Below are positions 32,004-41,156 of a stretch of 49,895 nucleotides of DNA, piece after piece (position 1 is the stretch's first letter; every line of letters begins with the position of its first letter). Origin of the DNA: Singulisphaera sp. (GTDB taxonomy: Bacteria; Planctomycetota; Planctomycetia; Isosphaerales; Isosphaeraceae); the NCBI GenBank assembly GCA_027451445.1, contig DAIDJG010000497.1, forward strand, positions 1 to 49,895. Direction: 5' to 3'. The notes under the pieces are model-generated. The model had not been told where the DNA came from and searched no databases. It was given only the letters and a program-made list of their open reading frames with translations. A program made the position numbers and the translations under genes.

Positions 32004-34085
32004 ATGATCGCGAACGATCTGTCAGCCCCGGCGCTCACGGACGTGCAAAAGGACGTCCCCGCGCGGCCCGAGGATCACCTCGACCGTGGGGTTGCCTTGA
32101 CGCGCGAGGGCCGGTTCGACGAGGCCGAGGCCTGCTTCCGCGAGGCGATTCAGCTCCGCCCCGACTTCCCCGAGGCGCACAATAACCTGGGCAACACGCT
32201 CGCGCGGCGAAAGTCCTACGTGGACGCCATCGCCTCGTTCCGCGAGGCCGTTCGGCTCCGGCCGGAATACGCCAAGGCCCACCACAACCTGGGTAATGCC
32301 CTCCGAGACGTCGGCAAGATCGACGAGGCCGAAGCCGCCTACCGCGAGGCGATCCGACTGCGCCCCGACTGGGCCGAGGTCCACAACGACCTGGGCCAGG
32401 TCCTGACGGGTCGGGGCAAGCTCAAGGAGGCCGAAGACGCCCTCAACACAGCGCTGATGTGCCGGCCGGCGTACCCGGATGCGGCCAACAATCTGGGCAT
32501 CGCGCAGGCCCAGGGATGCCGCTACGAGGCGGCCGAGGTCTCGTTCCGCCACGCCATTCGGCTTCGTCCCGCATTCCCCGAGGCACACAACAACCTGGGC
32601 AATGCGCTCGGCAGCCGGGGCAAGCGCGAGGAGGCGGTGGCCGCCTATCGCGAGGCCATCCGGCTCTTGCCCGGCTACGCCAAGGCGCACCACAATCTCG
32701 GCCGGGCTCTGGCCGCGCTGGACCGCCACGCCGAGGCCGAGGCGAGCCATCGCGAGTCGCTGCGCCTCCGCCCCGGCGACGCCTCGGTGGTCAACGACCT
32801 TGGGATCGCGCTCGCGGGGCTTGGCCGGCTGGAGGAGGCGGAGCAGTCCTACCGCGAGTCGATTCGCCTCCGACCCAACTACGCCGAGGCGCACAACAAC
32901 CTGGGCAACGTCCTCCGTGAGCTGCGCCGGGTCGAGGAATCGCTTCCCTGCTTCGAGGAGGCGTTGCGCGTCCGGCCCAACTACGCCGAGGCGATCAACA
33001 ACCGGGCCATTTCGCTGAGCTGTCTGGGCCGGCTGGACGAAGCGACGGCGTGTTACACCAAGTCGCTGGCGCTTCAGCCGGAGAACCCCTACACGCACCT
33101 CAACCGTGCACTGTCCTGGCTCCGCGCCGGGCGGTTCGAGCTGGGCTGGCCGGAATACGAGTGGCGCTGGCGACGACGGGAGACACCTCCGCCGAAGTTC
33201 ATCCAGCCCCCCTGGAACGGCGCCCCGCTCGGAGGGCGGACGATCCTGGTTTACACCGAGCAGGGCAACGGCGACACGCTCCAGTTCATCCGGTACGCAC
33301 CGATGGTGCAAGCACGCGGCGGGCGCGTCGTCGTGCAATGTCCTGACGGCCTCGCCAAGCTACTTGCGCGTTGTCCCGGGATCGACCGACTCGTCCCCCG
33401 CGCGGAGCCGCTCCCCGACTTCGACGTCCAGGTCGCGCTGATGAGTCTGCCGAGCCTGTTCCACACCACGCTGGCGACCGTCCCTTCTGAGGTCCCCTAC
33501 CTGTTCGCGGACGAGGAGCTGGTTGGCGACTGGCGGCGTCGGCTTGCCGACGTGTCGGGGTTCCGGATTGGCGTGGTCTGGCAGGGGAACCCGAAATTCG
33601 GCAACGACCGTGCGCGGTCCTTCCCGCTAAAGGCCCTCGCCCCCCTTGCGGAGCTCGAGGGCGTGAGCCTCGTGAGCCTTCAGGTCGAGAACGGCCTCGA
33701 CCAGTTGAAGGACGTGCCCTTCCCTGTGCTCAATCTCGGCAGCGATCTGGTCCGCGCCCCCGGGATGTTCATGGACGCGGCGGCCGTCGCGCGCAACCTC
33801 GACCTGGTGATCGCCTGCGACTCCGCCGTCGCGCACCTGGCCGGTGGGCTCGGCGTCCCGGTCTGGCTCGGCTTGCCCTACTCCTGCGACTGGCGCTGGA
33901 TGGACCGCCGTCCCGACAGCCCGTGGTACCCCACGATGCGGATCTTCCGCCAGCCGGCGCCCGGCGACTGGGACACCGTCTTCGGCCGGATGGCGGGCGA
34001 GCTCAGCGAGCGGCTCGACGCCGAACGCGCTCCGCGCCGTCGGACTGGCGCCCCGCGCCGGCCTCGGCGCGTGCCCAGGGGCTAG
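32004..34085 (+). CDS. TPR-containing glycosyltransferase (GT9-like C-terminus)
   Basis: The 693-residue protein has about ten consecutive 34-residue TPRs (residues 25-400; repeating 'A..NLGN.L...G...EA...YREAIRLRP'). A C-terminal GT-B domain follows, with 'VYTEQGNGDTLQFIRY', 'IGVVWQGNP' and 'ACDSAVAHLAGGLGVPVW', the last being the ADP-heptosyltransferase-like nucleotide-sugar signature. This architecture is common in Planctomycetes. ATG 32004 is preceded by GAGGGGAAG. It might use the ADP-heptose made by HldE, but that is inference. Confidence 0.85.
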   Translation: MIANDLSAPALTDVQKDVPARPEDHLDRGVALTREGRFDEAEACFREAIQLRPDFPEAHNNLGNTLARRKSYVDAIASFREAVRLRPEYAKAHHNLGNALRDVGKIDEAEAAYREAIRLRPDWAEVHNDLGQVLTGRGKLKEAEDALNTALMCRPAYPDAANNLGIAQAQGCRYEAAEVSFRHAIRLRPAFPEAHNNLGNALGSRGKREEAVAAYREAIRLLPGYAKAHHNLGRALAALDRHAEAEASHRESLRLRPGDASVVNDLGIALAGLGRLEEAEQSYRESIRLRPNYAEAHNNLGNVLRELRRVEESLPCFEEALRVRPNYAEAINNRAISLSCLGRLDEATACYTKSLALQPENPYTHLNRALSWLRAGRFELGWPEYEWRWRRRETPPPKFIQPPWNGAPLGGRTILVYTEQGNGDTLQFIRYAPMVQARGGRVVVQCPDGLAKLLARCPGIDRLVPRAEPLPDFDVQVALMSLPSLFHTTLATVPSEVPYLFADEELVGDWRRRLADVSGFRIGVVWQGNPKFGNDRARSFPLKALAPLAELEGVSLVSLQVENGLDQLKDVPFPVLNLGSDLVRAPGMFMDAAAVARNLDLVIACDSAVAHLAGGLGVPVWLGLPYSCDWRWMDRRPDSPWYPTMRIFRQPAPGDWDTVFGRMAGELSERLDAERAPRRRTGAPRRPRRVPRG

Positions 34086-34587
34086 AACCGCCAGGGCCGT
34101 TGACCTTCGGGTTGTACACACAGGGTCACTCTGTGTCACAACTCGCAGTCCTGCCCAATCCGATCGTGAACCGCTTGCATCGGACGGTCCCAACCGCTGT
34201 CCCGCAGACCTCCATGTGAGGGGACGCCAGCTTCAGGCATACCTTGGCATCCTCTCAGCACCAAAATCCAGCGACTCCGAGAGATTTTTTTTTCGGCGTC
34301 TGCCAGGCTGTGCAATCGTTTCGCCAAACAAACCCTAACCTCTGATTTGGTGGCGACTTACGCCTTCAATCCCAGTGTTTTCCACGGATCGTTTTAGCGT
34401 CCCCGCAGCACATTTTTTAGCGCCCAGCCAACATTTTTTTGTTGCCTCTCTACGCGCGGTTGATACACTCCGTCGGATTACGAACATCTGCCTTTGTCGT
34501 GATGGTTTGAAAGGCTTATATGCATTAAGCATGCTTTATGCCACGGATCCGGCACGCGCCGCACTCTTCTCCCCGTGAGGACACCTC
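34086..34587. other. AT-rich intergenic region upstream of giant toxin gene
   Basis: No gene was found. The stretch contains several T-runs (around 34286, 34410 and 34434) and an operator-like palindrome near its right end, so it probably carries the toxin gene's promoter. Confidence 0.5.
34522..34541. promoter_or_regulatory. Candidate operator upstream of toxin gene
   Basis: GCATTAAGCATGCTTTATGC is a 20-bp palindrome with 9 of 10 pairs matching, ending 46 bp before the ATG at 34588. No cognate regulator is adjacent. Confidence 0.4.
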
Positions 34588-37500
34588 ATGACGCCGCGCG
34601 ACCCTTCTCGACCCCGACGGATTACTGGTTCCCTTCGATTCCACGCCTCGCGGCGTCTGCCGCGACCGAAGCCGAGGCCCAAGCGGGCCTACTCGACGAC
34701 GATCGAGGATCTCGAAAACCGAATGATGCTGTCGGGCGACCCGCTCCAGGCGGCGTACACTGCGCTCGAGGTATCGTTGGCCAACAACTCCGCGACGGAC
34801 CAGAGCGCCGACGCCGCGTCCCAGTCGACGTACGACGCGGCCGTGAGTGGGGCGGTTGCCACGCAGTCGGCGAATGACGCGGCGGCGCAGTCGACGTATA
34901 ACGGCGCGGTGAGTGCGGCGAACAACACGCAGTCTTCGGCCAACGCGGCGGCGCAGTCGAGCTTCAACTCGTCCCAGTCGGGCGCTGCGGCGGCCCAGGC
35001 GGCCAGTGACGCTTCCGCACAATCGACGTACAGCGCCGGTCAGTCGGCGGCGAACGCGGCGCAACAGTCGAGCGCCGGTGCGGCCCAGTCGAACTTCGTC
35101 GCGTCCCAATCGGGCGCCGCGTCGGCCCAGGCGTCCAGCGACGCGTCGGCCCAGTCCGCGTACGACTCGACCGCGTCGGGCGCCGCGGCCGCACAAGCCT
35201 CGAGCGACGCGGCAGCGCAATCCGCCTATGATTCCGTCCAGTCCGCCGCTGCGGCCGCACAAGCCTCGAGCGACGCGGCAGCGCAATCCGCCTACAATTC
35301 CGTCCAGTCCGCCGCCGCAGCAGCGCAGTCCGCCAGCGACGCGTCGGCGCAATCGGCATTCAGTTCGGTTCAGTCCGGCGCCGCCGCCACGCAGTCGGCC
35401 AACGACGCCGCGGCCCAGTCGGCCTACGACAGCACTCAATCGGCGGCCGCCAGCACACAGGCGTCGGCCAACTCGGCGGCGCAGGCCGCCTTCAATTCAA
35501 CCCAGTCCGCGGCCGACTCGGCCTACAACGCGGCGCTTGCCGCTGCGGGTTCCACTGAGGGAACCGCAATGGCCGCCGCCGCCACGGCGTACGAGTCCGC
35601 GACTGCCGCGGCCATGAGCGCGTACAACAGCGCGGTTGGCAGCGCCATGGCCGCGTACATGTCGGCCGAAATGAGCGGTCAGAACCCAAGCTGGTCGGCG
35701 TACTTTGGGTCAATCTATGCTCATACCACGTACGACCCGTCGTCGGACCCGAACTACAACTCGGCGATGGATTCCGCTCAATCGGCCTATAATTCGGCCG
35801 CCAGCGCGGCCCAATCGGCGCTGAACAGTGCGACGGCGGCCGCGGCGTCTGCGTACAATAGCTCCGCCAGTTCGGCATATGCGAAGTTCGCGACCGCGAC
35901 ATCGGCCGATCAGGCTGCGTACGACTCCGCAGCATCGGCGGCGACGGCTGCATTCGCCAGCGCCACGGCCGCCGACCAATCCGCGTACAACTCCGCAGCA
36001 TCGGCGGCGACGGCCGCGTTCGCCAGCGCCACGGCGGCCGACCAGTCCGCCTATAACACGTCCGTGGCCTCCGCGGCGTCTGCGTACGCGAGCGCGACGG
36101 CCGCCGATCAGTCCGCCTTCAATTCCGCCGCATCCTCGGCAGCTTCCGCGCTCGCCAGCGCTACTGCGGCCGACCAGTCGGCGTATGACTCCGCAGCATC
36201 GGCTGCAACCGCCGCGCTGAGCAGCGCCACCGCCGCCAACCAGTCGGCCTACGATTCCGCCGCGGCTTCCGCGAGTGCCACCTACGACGGTGGCGTCCTC
36301 GCCGACCAGTCTGCCTTTGTCGGCTCCGTGCTCTCGGCCTACTCGGTCTACACCAGTGCCACCGTCGCCAACCAGTCGGCCTACGACAGCGCCGCCTCTG
36401 CGGCCACAGCCGCACTGGCCAGCGCCATTGCGACCGATCAGTCGGCCTACGACAGCGCCGCCTCCGCAGCCGGGGCCGCATTCAGCAGCGCCACGGCCGC
36501 CGACCAGTCGGCCTACAACAGTGCCGCCACCGCTGCGGCAAACGCACTCAACAGTGCAATCGCGGCTGATCTGTCGGCCTACGACGCGGCCGTCACGTCG
36601 GCGCAGGCGCAGTGCGCGGTCGCCGTGTCGGCGGCGTGGTCCGCCTACGAGGCGGTCGCGACCAACCCCAGCGCAACCTCGGCGCAGATCACCGCCGCGG
36701 AGAGTGTCTACCAGGCGGCGGTGACAGCCGCCAGCCTCGCCGAGGCCAACTCCGAGGACGGGGCGGCCCAGACCCAGATGGACTCCGATAACGCCGCCGC
36801 CGACGCCTACGACAACGCGGTGGGCAACGCGCTGGAGGCACGCGACGCCGCCGACGCCCAGGCGCTGAACACCGAAAACGACGCGCTGGATGCCGCCGCC
36901 CAGGCCCAGGAAGACGCCGATGCGGCTGCCTATGACACCTGCGACGCCGCCGTGAACGGTGCTTGGGAGACTCAATTCGACGGCGACGCGAGCGCGCTGG
37001 ACACTTACAACGAAGCCGTGGACGCGGCGGCAGCCCAGCAAGAGGAATCGGACGGCGGCGATGGCGTCCAGCTCGCGCAGGCGCTCGACGCCGCCGGCGC
37101 TGCCTTGGCCAAGGCCAACGCCAAGGCCGTCAATACCTGTGACAAGGCGCTCGACGCAGCCGCGGCAACCCAAACGAGCTCTGATGCCGCAGCCATTGCC
37201 ACCAACACGAAGGCGCTGGACGCCGCCGGGGCGACCCAGGCGAAAAACGATGCCGCGGCCAGTGATGCGTACATCAAAGTCACGGACGCTGCCGCCGCGG
37301 TGCAGGCGAAGGCCGACGCGACTGCTGGAGACACGTACGCAAAGGCCTTGGACGCGGCCGCGGAAAAACAGATTGTCGCCGACTCTGCTGCTGGCGACAC
37401 CGCTGGCAAGGCCATCGACGCCGCGGAGGCCACGCAAGCGACGGCCGATGCCGCGGCCGGTGACACGTATATCAAGGCTCTCGATGCGGCCGACGCGACC

Positions 37501-39696
37501 CAGGAGAGCGCCGACTCGAAGGCTCAACAACAGTACGCCGATAGCATCAACCAGGCGCAGGCGACCCTCGACGACGCAGAAGCCGCGGCAAACGCGACAG
37601 CCGTAGGCGACTGGGCGTCGTCTGACGGCAGCGCTCAGGCCGCCTGTTCGGCGGCAATCGCCGCGGCCGATGCGACGAAGGTTGCCGCGGAAAACGCAGC
37701 GATCGTCGCCTATGACACGGCGGCAAACGCGGCGGACAACCAATGGAATGACACCATGGCGCCGGCGTATCAGAAGCAGAACGACGCCGGGGCCGACGCC
37801 GAACAGGTCTACGTTCAGACAATGGCGCCGGCAACCCAGAAACTCTTGGACGCTCAGGACGACGACGCGAAAGCGTACGTCGGCACTGTGGCACCCGCCG
37901 CGCAAACACTGAGCGACGCTCAGGCTGATGATGCGAAGGCCTTCGTCATCACTGTCGCGCCCGCGGCGCAGGCGCTCGGCGACGCTCAGGCTGATGATGC
38001 CCTCGCTTACACAAACACGGTGGCGCCGGCGGCGCAGACACTCGGCGACACGCAGGCCGCCGATGCCGCCACGTACGCGACGACGATGGCGACGGCGACG
38101 CAAAAACTCGGTGACGCCCAGGCCGACGACGCTCAGACATACGCCAACAGTATGGCGAGCGCGACGCAAACACTGAACGACGCTCTCGCAGGGGACGCCG
38201 ACACGTTGGTCAACTCGTTGGCCAACATCTCCAAGGTGCTCTCCAACGTACTGTCCGGCGACGCCAAGGTCTTCGAGACCACCATGGCCACCGCCGCCAA
38301 AGTGCTCGGCAACGCCCAAGCCGCCGCGGCCAAGGCCGCCGTTACGGCGCAGGCTTCGGCCGGACAGGCCCTGGGCAATGCGATCTCCGCCGATGGCGAT
38401 GCCGCTGTCGCCGCGGCCACCTCCGCCGCCAAGACCCTCAACCAAGCACAGGATTCCCACGCGCAATCTGAGATCCAATCCAACGTCTCCGCCGTTTCGA
38501 CCTACGTCGCGGCCGCTAACTCGTCCAGTTCCAGTAGCGGCTGGAGCACTTTCTGCGAAATCGCCGGTGCCTTTGGCAGCGGCCTAGTCACCGGCGCGAA
38601 GGCCGTCGTCAACGGCACCGCCTCGACTCTCGTCTCGACCGTCACCCTCGGCTTCTACAAAGAGCCCGTCGAGCCCTGGGCTGTCAACCAGGGCGATCTC
38701 GATGCCGGCTACGGCACCGCGGTCCAGTTCGCCAAGGCCGGCACGGGCATCCTGGTCAGCACCCTCGGTCCGGGAGCTGTGTCCTCCGTGTTCAAAGGGA
38801 CGCAGTACGCCTGCATCGTCGGCAAGGGCCTGGTGGCCTTCGACGTCGCTAGCAACATCGCCGGCGCGGGCCAGTCGGGCTATGACATTCTGCAGAACGG
38901 CCTCACAGTCGAGAACGTGCTTGGCTTGGCTGGCAGCGTCCTGGGATTGGCTGGGAACGCCTCGGCGTGGAAGAGTATTGGGTGTTTCGCGGCGGGCACG
39001 CCGATTCTCACACCGAACGGCTCGGTCCCGATCGAGGACCTGCGCGAGGGAGACTGGGTCCTTTCGAAGCCCGATGACGACCCCGAGGCCGCACCCGTCC
39101 CGTGCCAGGTCGTCGAGTTGATCCAAAACTACCTCCCGATTCTGAACCTCAAGATCGGAGGACGGCTGATCCGGACCTCCGCCGAGCACCCGTTCTGGGT
39201 CCGCGGGCATGGCTGGACGCCGGCTCATGAGATGATGGCGGGCGACCACCTTCTGAGCGACGATGGGCGATGGGTCGTGCTCGAGTCCGTCGAGAGTAAC
39301 GGTGAAACGGCGCCGGTGTACAACGTCCAGATCGAAGACAACCATACCTATTTCGTCGGTGGTGGAACGTGGGGCTTCTCCGTCTGGGCCCATAATGCTT
39401 ACTGCGTGCCCAAGTGGCTCCGATCAAGTGCCGTCCGGAAGGCTTGGGCGGAGGAAGCCGCTCTCGTCCGTGCCGGGAAACCAGGGACCCGTGCCTGGGC
39501 GACGAACGAGATCGCTGAGTTGATCACGAGGGGCCGCGTCCGGGGATACGTCGGACACCACATCAACAGCGTCTCACAATCGCCCCTGTTCGCTGGGCTC
39601 GCCGACAACATCACGTTCTTGACGCGCGCCGAACACCTCGCGGCGCACAGCGGTAACTGGCGGATCCCGACATTCGGCCCCTTGCTCACGAGGTGA
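34588..39696 (+). CDS. Giant Ala/Ser-rich polymorphic toxin with PT-HINT and HNH-type C-terminus
   Basis: The 1702-residue protein has a basic N-terminus ending in an LEPR-XLL-like 'DLENRMMLSGD' (about 40-50), a planctomycete surface/export motif. About 1200 residues of Ala/Ser/Asp/Gln-rich repeats of about 20-22 residues follow, for example 'AADQSAYDSAASAATAAF', later shifting to 'DAAGATQAKNDAAASD' and 'APAAQTLGDAQADDAKA' types. After a Gly/Val-rich segment (about 1310-1460) comes a pretoxin-HINT domain from Cys1466 ('GCFAAGTPIL') to His1602-Asn1603 ('WAHN'), the self-cleaving protease. The last 99 residues form the toxin tip: 'GHHINSV' (His1657/1658), 'DNIT' and 'RAEHLAAH' (His1683/1687), an HNH-type nuclease pattern. 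GAGG precedes the ATG. Two immunity-like genes follow. Confidence 0.85.
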   Translation: MTPRDPSRPRRITGSLRFHASRRLPRPKPRPKRAYSTTIEDLENRMMLSGDPLQAAYTALEVSLANNSATDQSADAASQSTYDAAVSGAVATQSANDAAAQSTYNGAVSAANNTQSSANAAAQSSFNSSQSGAAAAQAASDASAQSTYSAGQSAANAAQQSSAGAAQSNFVASQSGAASAQASSDASAQSAYDSTASGAAAAQASSDAAAQSAYDSVQSAAAAAQASSDAAAQSAYNSVQSAAAAAQSASDASAQSAFSSVQSGAAATQSANDAAAQSAYDSTQSAAASTQASANSAAQAAFNSTQSAADSAYNAALAAAGSTEGTAMAAAATAYESATAAAMSAYNSAVGSAMAAYMSAEMSGQNPSWSAYFGSIYAHTTYDPSSDPNYNSAMDSAQSAYNSAASAAQSALNSATAAAASAYNSSASSAYAKFATATSADQAAYDSAASAATAAFASATAADQSAYNSAASAATAAFASATAADQSAYNTSVASAASAYASATAADQSAFNSAASSAASALASATAADQSAYDSAASAATAALSSATAANQSAYDSAAASASATYDGGVLADQSAFVGSVLSAYSVYTSATVANQSAYDSAASAATAALASAIATDQSAYDSAASAAGAAFSSATAADQSAYNSAATAAANALNSAIAADLSAYDAAVTSAQAQCAVAVSAAWSAYEAVATNPSATSAQITAAESVYQAAVTAASLAEANSEDGAAQTQMDSDNAAADAYDNAVGNALEARDAADAQALNTENDALDAAAQAQEDADAAAYDTCDAAVNGAWETQFDGDASALDTYNEAVDAAAAQQEESDGGDGVQLAQALDAAGAALAKANAKAVNTCDKALDAAAATQTSSDAAAIATNTKALDAAGATQAKNDAAASDAYIKVTDAAAAVQAKADATAGDTYAKALDAAAEKQIVADSAAGDTAGKAIDAAEATQATADAAAGDTYIKALDAADATQESADSKAQQQYADSINQAQATLDDAEAAANATAVGDWASSDGSAQAACSAAIAAADATKVAAENAAIVAYDTAANAADNQWNDTMAPAYQKQNDAGADAEQVYVQTMAPATQKLLDAQDDDAKAYVGTVAPAAQTLSDAQADDAKAFVITVAPAAQALGDAQADDALAYTNTVAPAAQTLGDTQAADAATYATTMATATQKLGDAQADDAQTYANSMASATQTLNDALAGDADTLVNSLANISKVLSNVLSGDAKVFETTMATAAKVLGNAQAAAAKAAVTAQASAGQALGNAISADGDAAVAAATSAAKTLNQAQDSHAQSEIQSNVSAVSTYVAAANSSSSSSGWSTFCEIAGAFGSGLVTGAKAVVNGTASTLVSTVTLGFYKEPVEPWAVNQGDLDAGYGTAVQFAKAGTGILVSTLGPGAVSSVFKGTQYACIVGKGLVAFDVASNIAGAGQSGYDILQNGLTVENVLGLAGSVLGLAGNASAWKSIGCFAAGTPILTPNGSVPIEDLREGDWVLSKPDDDPEAAPVPCQVVELIQNYLPILNLKIGGRLIRTSAEHPFWVRGHGWTPAHEMMAGDHLLSDDGRWVVLESVESNGETAPVYNVQIEDNHTYFVGGGTWGFSVWAHNAYCVPKWLRSSAVRKAWAEEAALVRAGKPGTRAWATNEIAELITRGRVRGYVGHHINSVSQSPLFAGLADNITFLTRAEHLAAHSGNWRIPTFGPLLTR

Positions 39697-39711
39697 TGCC
39701 CACCGTTTCAC

Positions 39712-39741
39712 GGGCCGGGTTCTCACTGACGAACCCGGCCC
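39712..39741 (+). terminator. Hairpin after toxin gene
   Basis: Perfect 11-bp arms GGGCCGGGTTC / GAACCCGGCCC with an 8-nt loop begin 16 bp after the toxin stop codon. There is no T-tract, so it may attenuate rather than end transcription before the immunity genes. The rest of the gap to 39990 shows no gene. Confidence 0.55.
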
Positions 39742-39990
39742 CGTCCGATTTGAAATCCCACGCCAAAAGACCCCATTCGACCCCAGAGGGCTTGCCATGG
39801 AGGTATCGCGGCGATGCGTCCCTTTTGTGCAACGATTCTGCGGACCTTCGGGTCTATCGATGCGCGCCATTCGGCTAAGCCGTTGAATTGATGGGACGAT
39901 TTCCCGATGATGTTTGACGACTGGCATCTCTGAGCGGCGGCTCGAAGGTGGAAGTGACGGCACACGATCGCGCGTCTGGAGAATCGACCC

Positions 39991-41034
39991 ATGAATCCGA
40001 CCACAGACGAGTTGAAAGCCACCCTGTTCGCCACAGACGACGGGGGAATCGCATGTGATGCCATCAACGCGCTGATCAAACGTGCCAAGAAGGGGCATCA
40101 CGAAGCCAAGTCCATCTTGGCGGAGTATGTCGGAACCGGTCGGGTACCGTGGATGCGGACCCATGCCTGTTTTGGCCTCGCGACGACGATCGCGCCAACC
40201 GACGTTGACTTTGCGGAGGTCTTCGAGCGCGGCCTGTCGGACGAGCTCACGCGCTACTGGAGCATCCTTGGTTTCATCACGATCCAGGGTCGTGGCGCCT
40301 ATCAGGCGCTGACGACGATCGCCGCAGACGAAACCCTACCCATGGAGCACCGAGCATACGCCGTCAAGCGCCTTGCTGCGTTCAGCAAGCGCCCATTTGA
40401 CCGCCAGCTTCCCCCGGATCCGTCGAAATGGGTGGCGTCTGACCTGAGGCTCGGCGAACTCGCCGCGTGGGCGCAAGCGGGTTACCCCGACGGCGAAGGT
40501 TACCCGACGCCGAAACGGCACCCCGCGTTGGATCAACCGGTGTCCGACTTGGAAATGATCGTGAGCCGTCTCGACAAGAAACTGGCCAAGAGACGGCGCG
40601 AGCATCAGGATGCGACGGCGCCGACCGACTGGCTGGCCATCGCCGATCCGAAGGACATCGAAGAAATCAAGGCGCGGTGGGCGCTGCCTTCGCTCTACCT
40701 TGATTTCCTGACGAGGTTCTCGCCGGTCCACGTGCTTCTCGAGATCCGGCGCTTTGACAACGAACTAGAGCTCTTTGGGGCCGGCGAATTGATCGAGGGA
40801 CAAGCGGGATACGCGTTCAATCCCGTGGTCCAGGAACCGATTGAGGATTGGCCGACGTCGTTTCTCGTGATTGCCACTTGCGGCGGCGACCCCTTCGTCC
40901 TCGATCTTTCGCGATCCTCGGGCGAGGACGCTCCTGTGCTCACGGCCAGGCATGGCACGGGGCGTTGGGGCTTTCACGATGCGGCCGGCTCCTTTGCCGA
41001 ATTCCTGGAATCGATGGTGAAACGTATGATATAA
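39991..41034 (+). CDS. Probable immunity protein: HEAT-like repeats plus SMI1/KNR4 (SUKH) domain
   Basis: The 347-residue protein has an N-terminal helical, HEAT-like half (about 1-150). A C-terminal SUKH-type domain follows (about 215-345), with 'LPSLYLDFLTRFSP', 'GDPFVLDLS' and a final 'AAGSFAEFLESMV' helix. SUKH proteins are the commonest immunity family in polymorphic toxin loci and bind HNH-type nuclease toxins among others. It starts 294 bp after the toxin gene on the same strand. Pairing with the preceding HNH tip is therefore likely but untested. The helical N-terminal extension is unusual for a SUKH immunity protein. Confidence 0.72.
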   Translation: MNPTTDELKATLFATDDGGIACDAINALIKRAKKGHHEAKSILAEYVGTGRVPWMRTHACFGLATTIAPTDVDFAEVFERGLSDELTRYWSILGFITIQGRGAYQALTTIAADETLPMEHRAYAVKRLAAFSKRPFDRQLPPDPSKWVASDLRLGELAAWAQAGYPDGEGYPTPKRHPALDQPVSDLEMIVSRLDKKLAKRRREHQDATAPTDWLAIADPKDIEEIKARWALPSLYLDFLTRFSPVHVLLEIRRFDNELELFGAGELIEGQAGYAFNPVVQEPIEDWPTSFLVIATCGGDPFVLDLSRSSGEDAPVLTARHGTGRWGFHDAAGSFAEFLESMVKRMI

Positions 41035-41156
41035 GCGCTCGGCGATTCATCGGGAAGGTGCGGCAAGCACGAATTAAAGGCCAGACAAGGTCCCAGGCTC
41101 CAGTCTGGCGCGAGGCCTTCAGGTGAGATTAGTTGACCAATAACAAGGAGCGCGCC

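Noticed and set aside
32022..33338. 438-residue open frame antisense to the TPR glycosyltransferase
   Set aside because: It mirrors the TPR repeats, has no recognisable domain, and lies entirely inside a well-supported gene.
35710..38478. 922-residue open frame antisense to the giant toxin repeat region
   Set aside because: It is Arg/Gly/Val-rich low complexity produced by reading Ala/Ser/Asp repeat codons backwards; the plus frame has the LEPR-XLL-like, HINT and HNH motifs.
34588..39696. Repeat-rich gene considered as a CRISPR-like or satellite array
   Set aside because: The repeats are degenerate at the DNA level, keep a 3-base period and reading frame, and encode a continuous protein.
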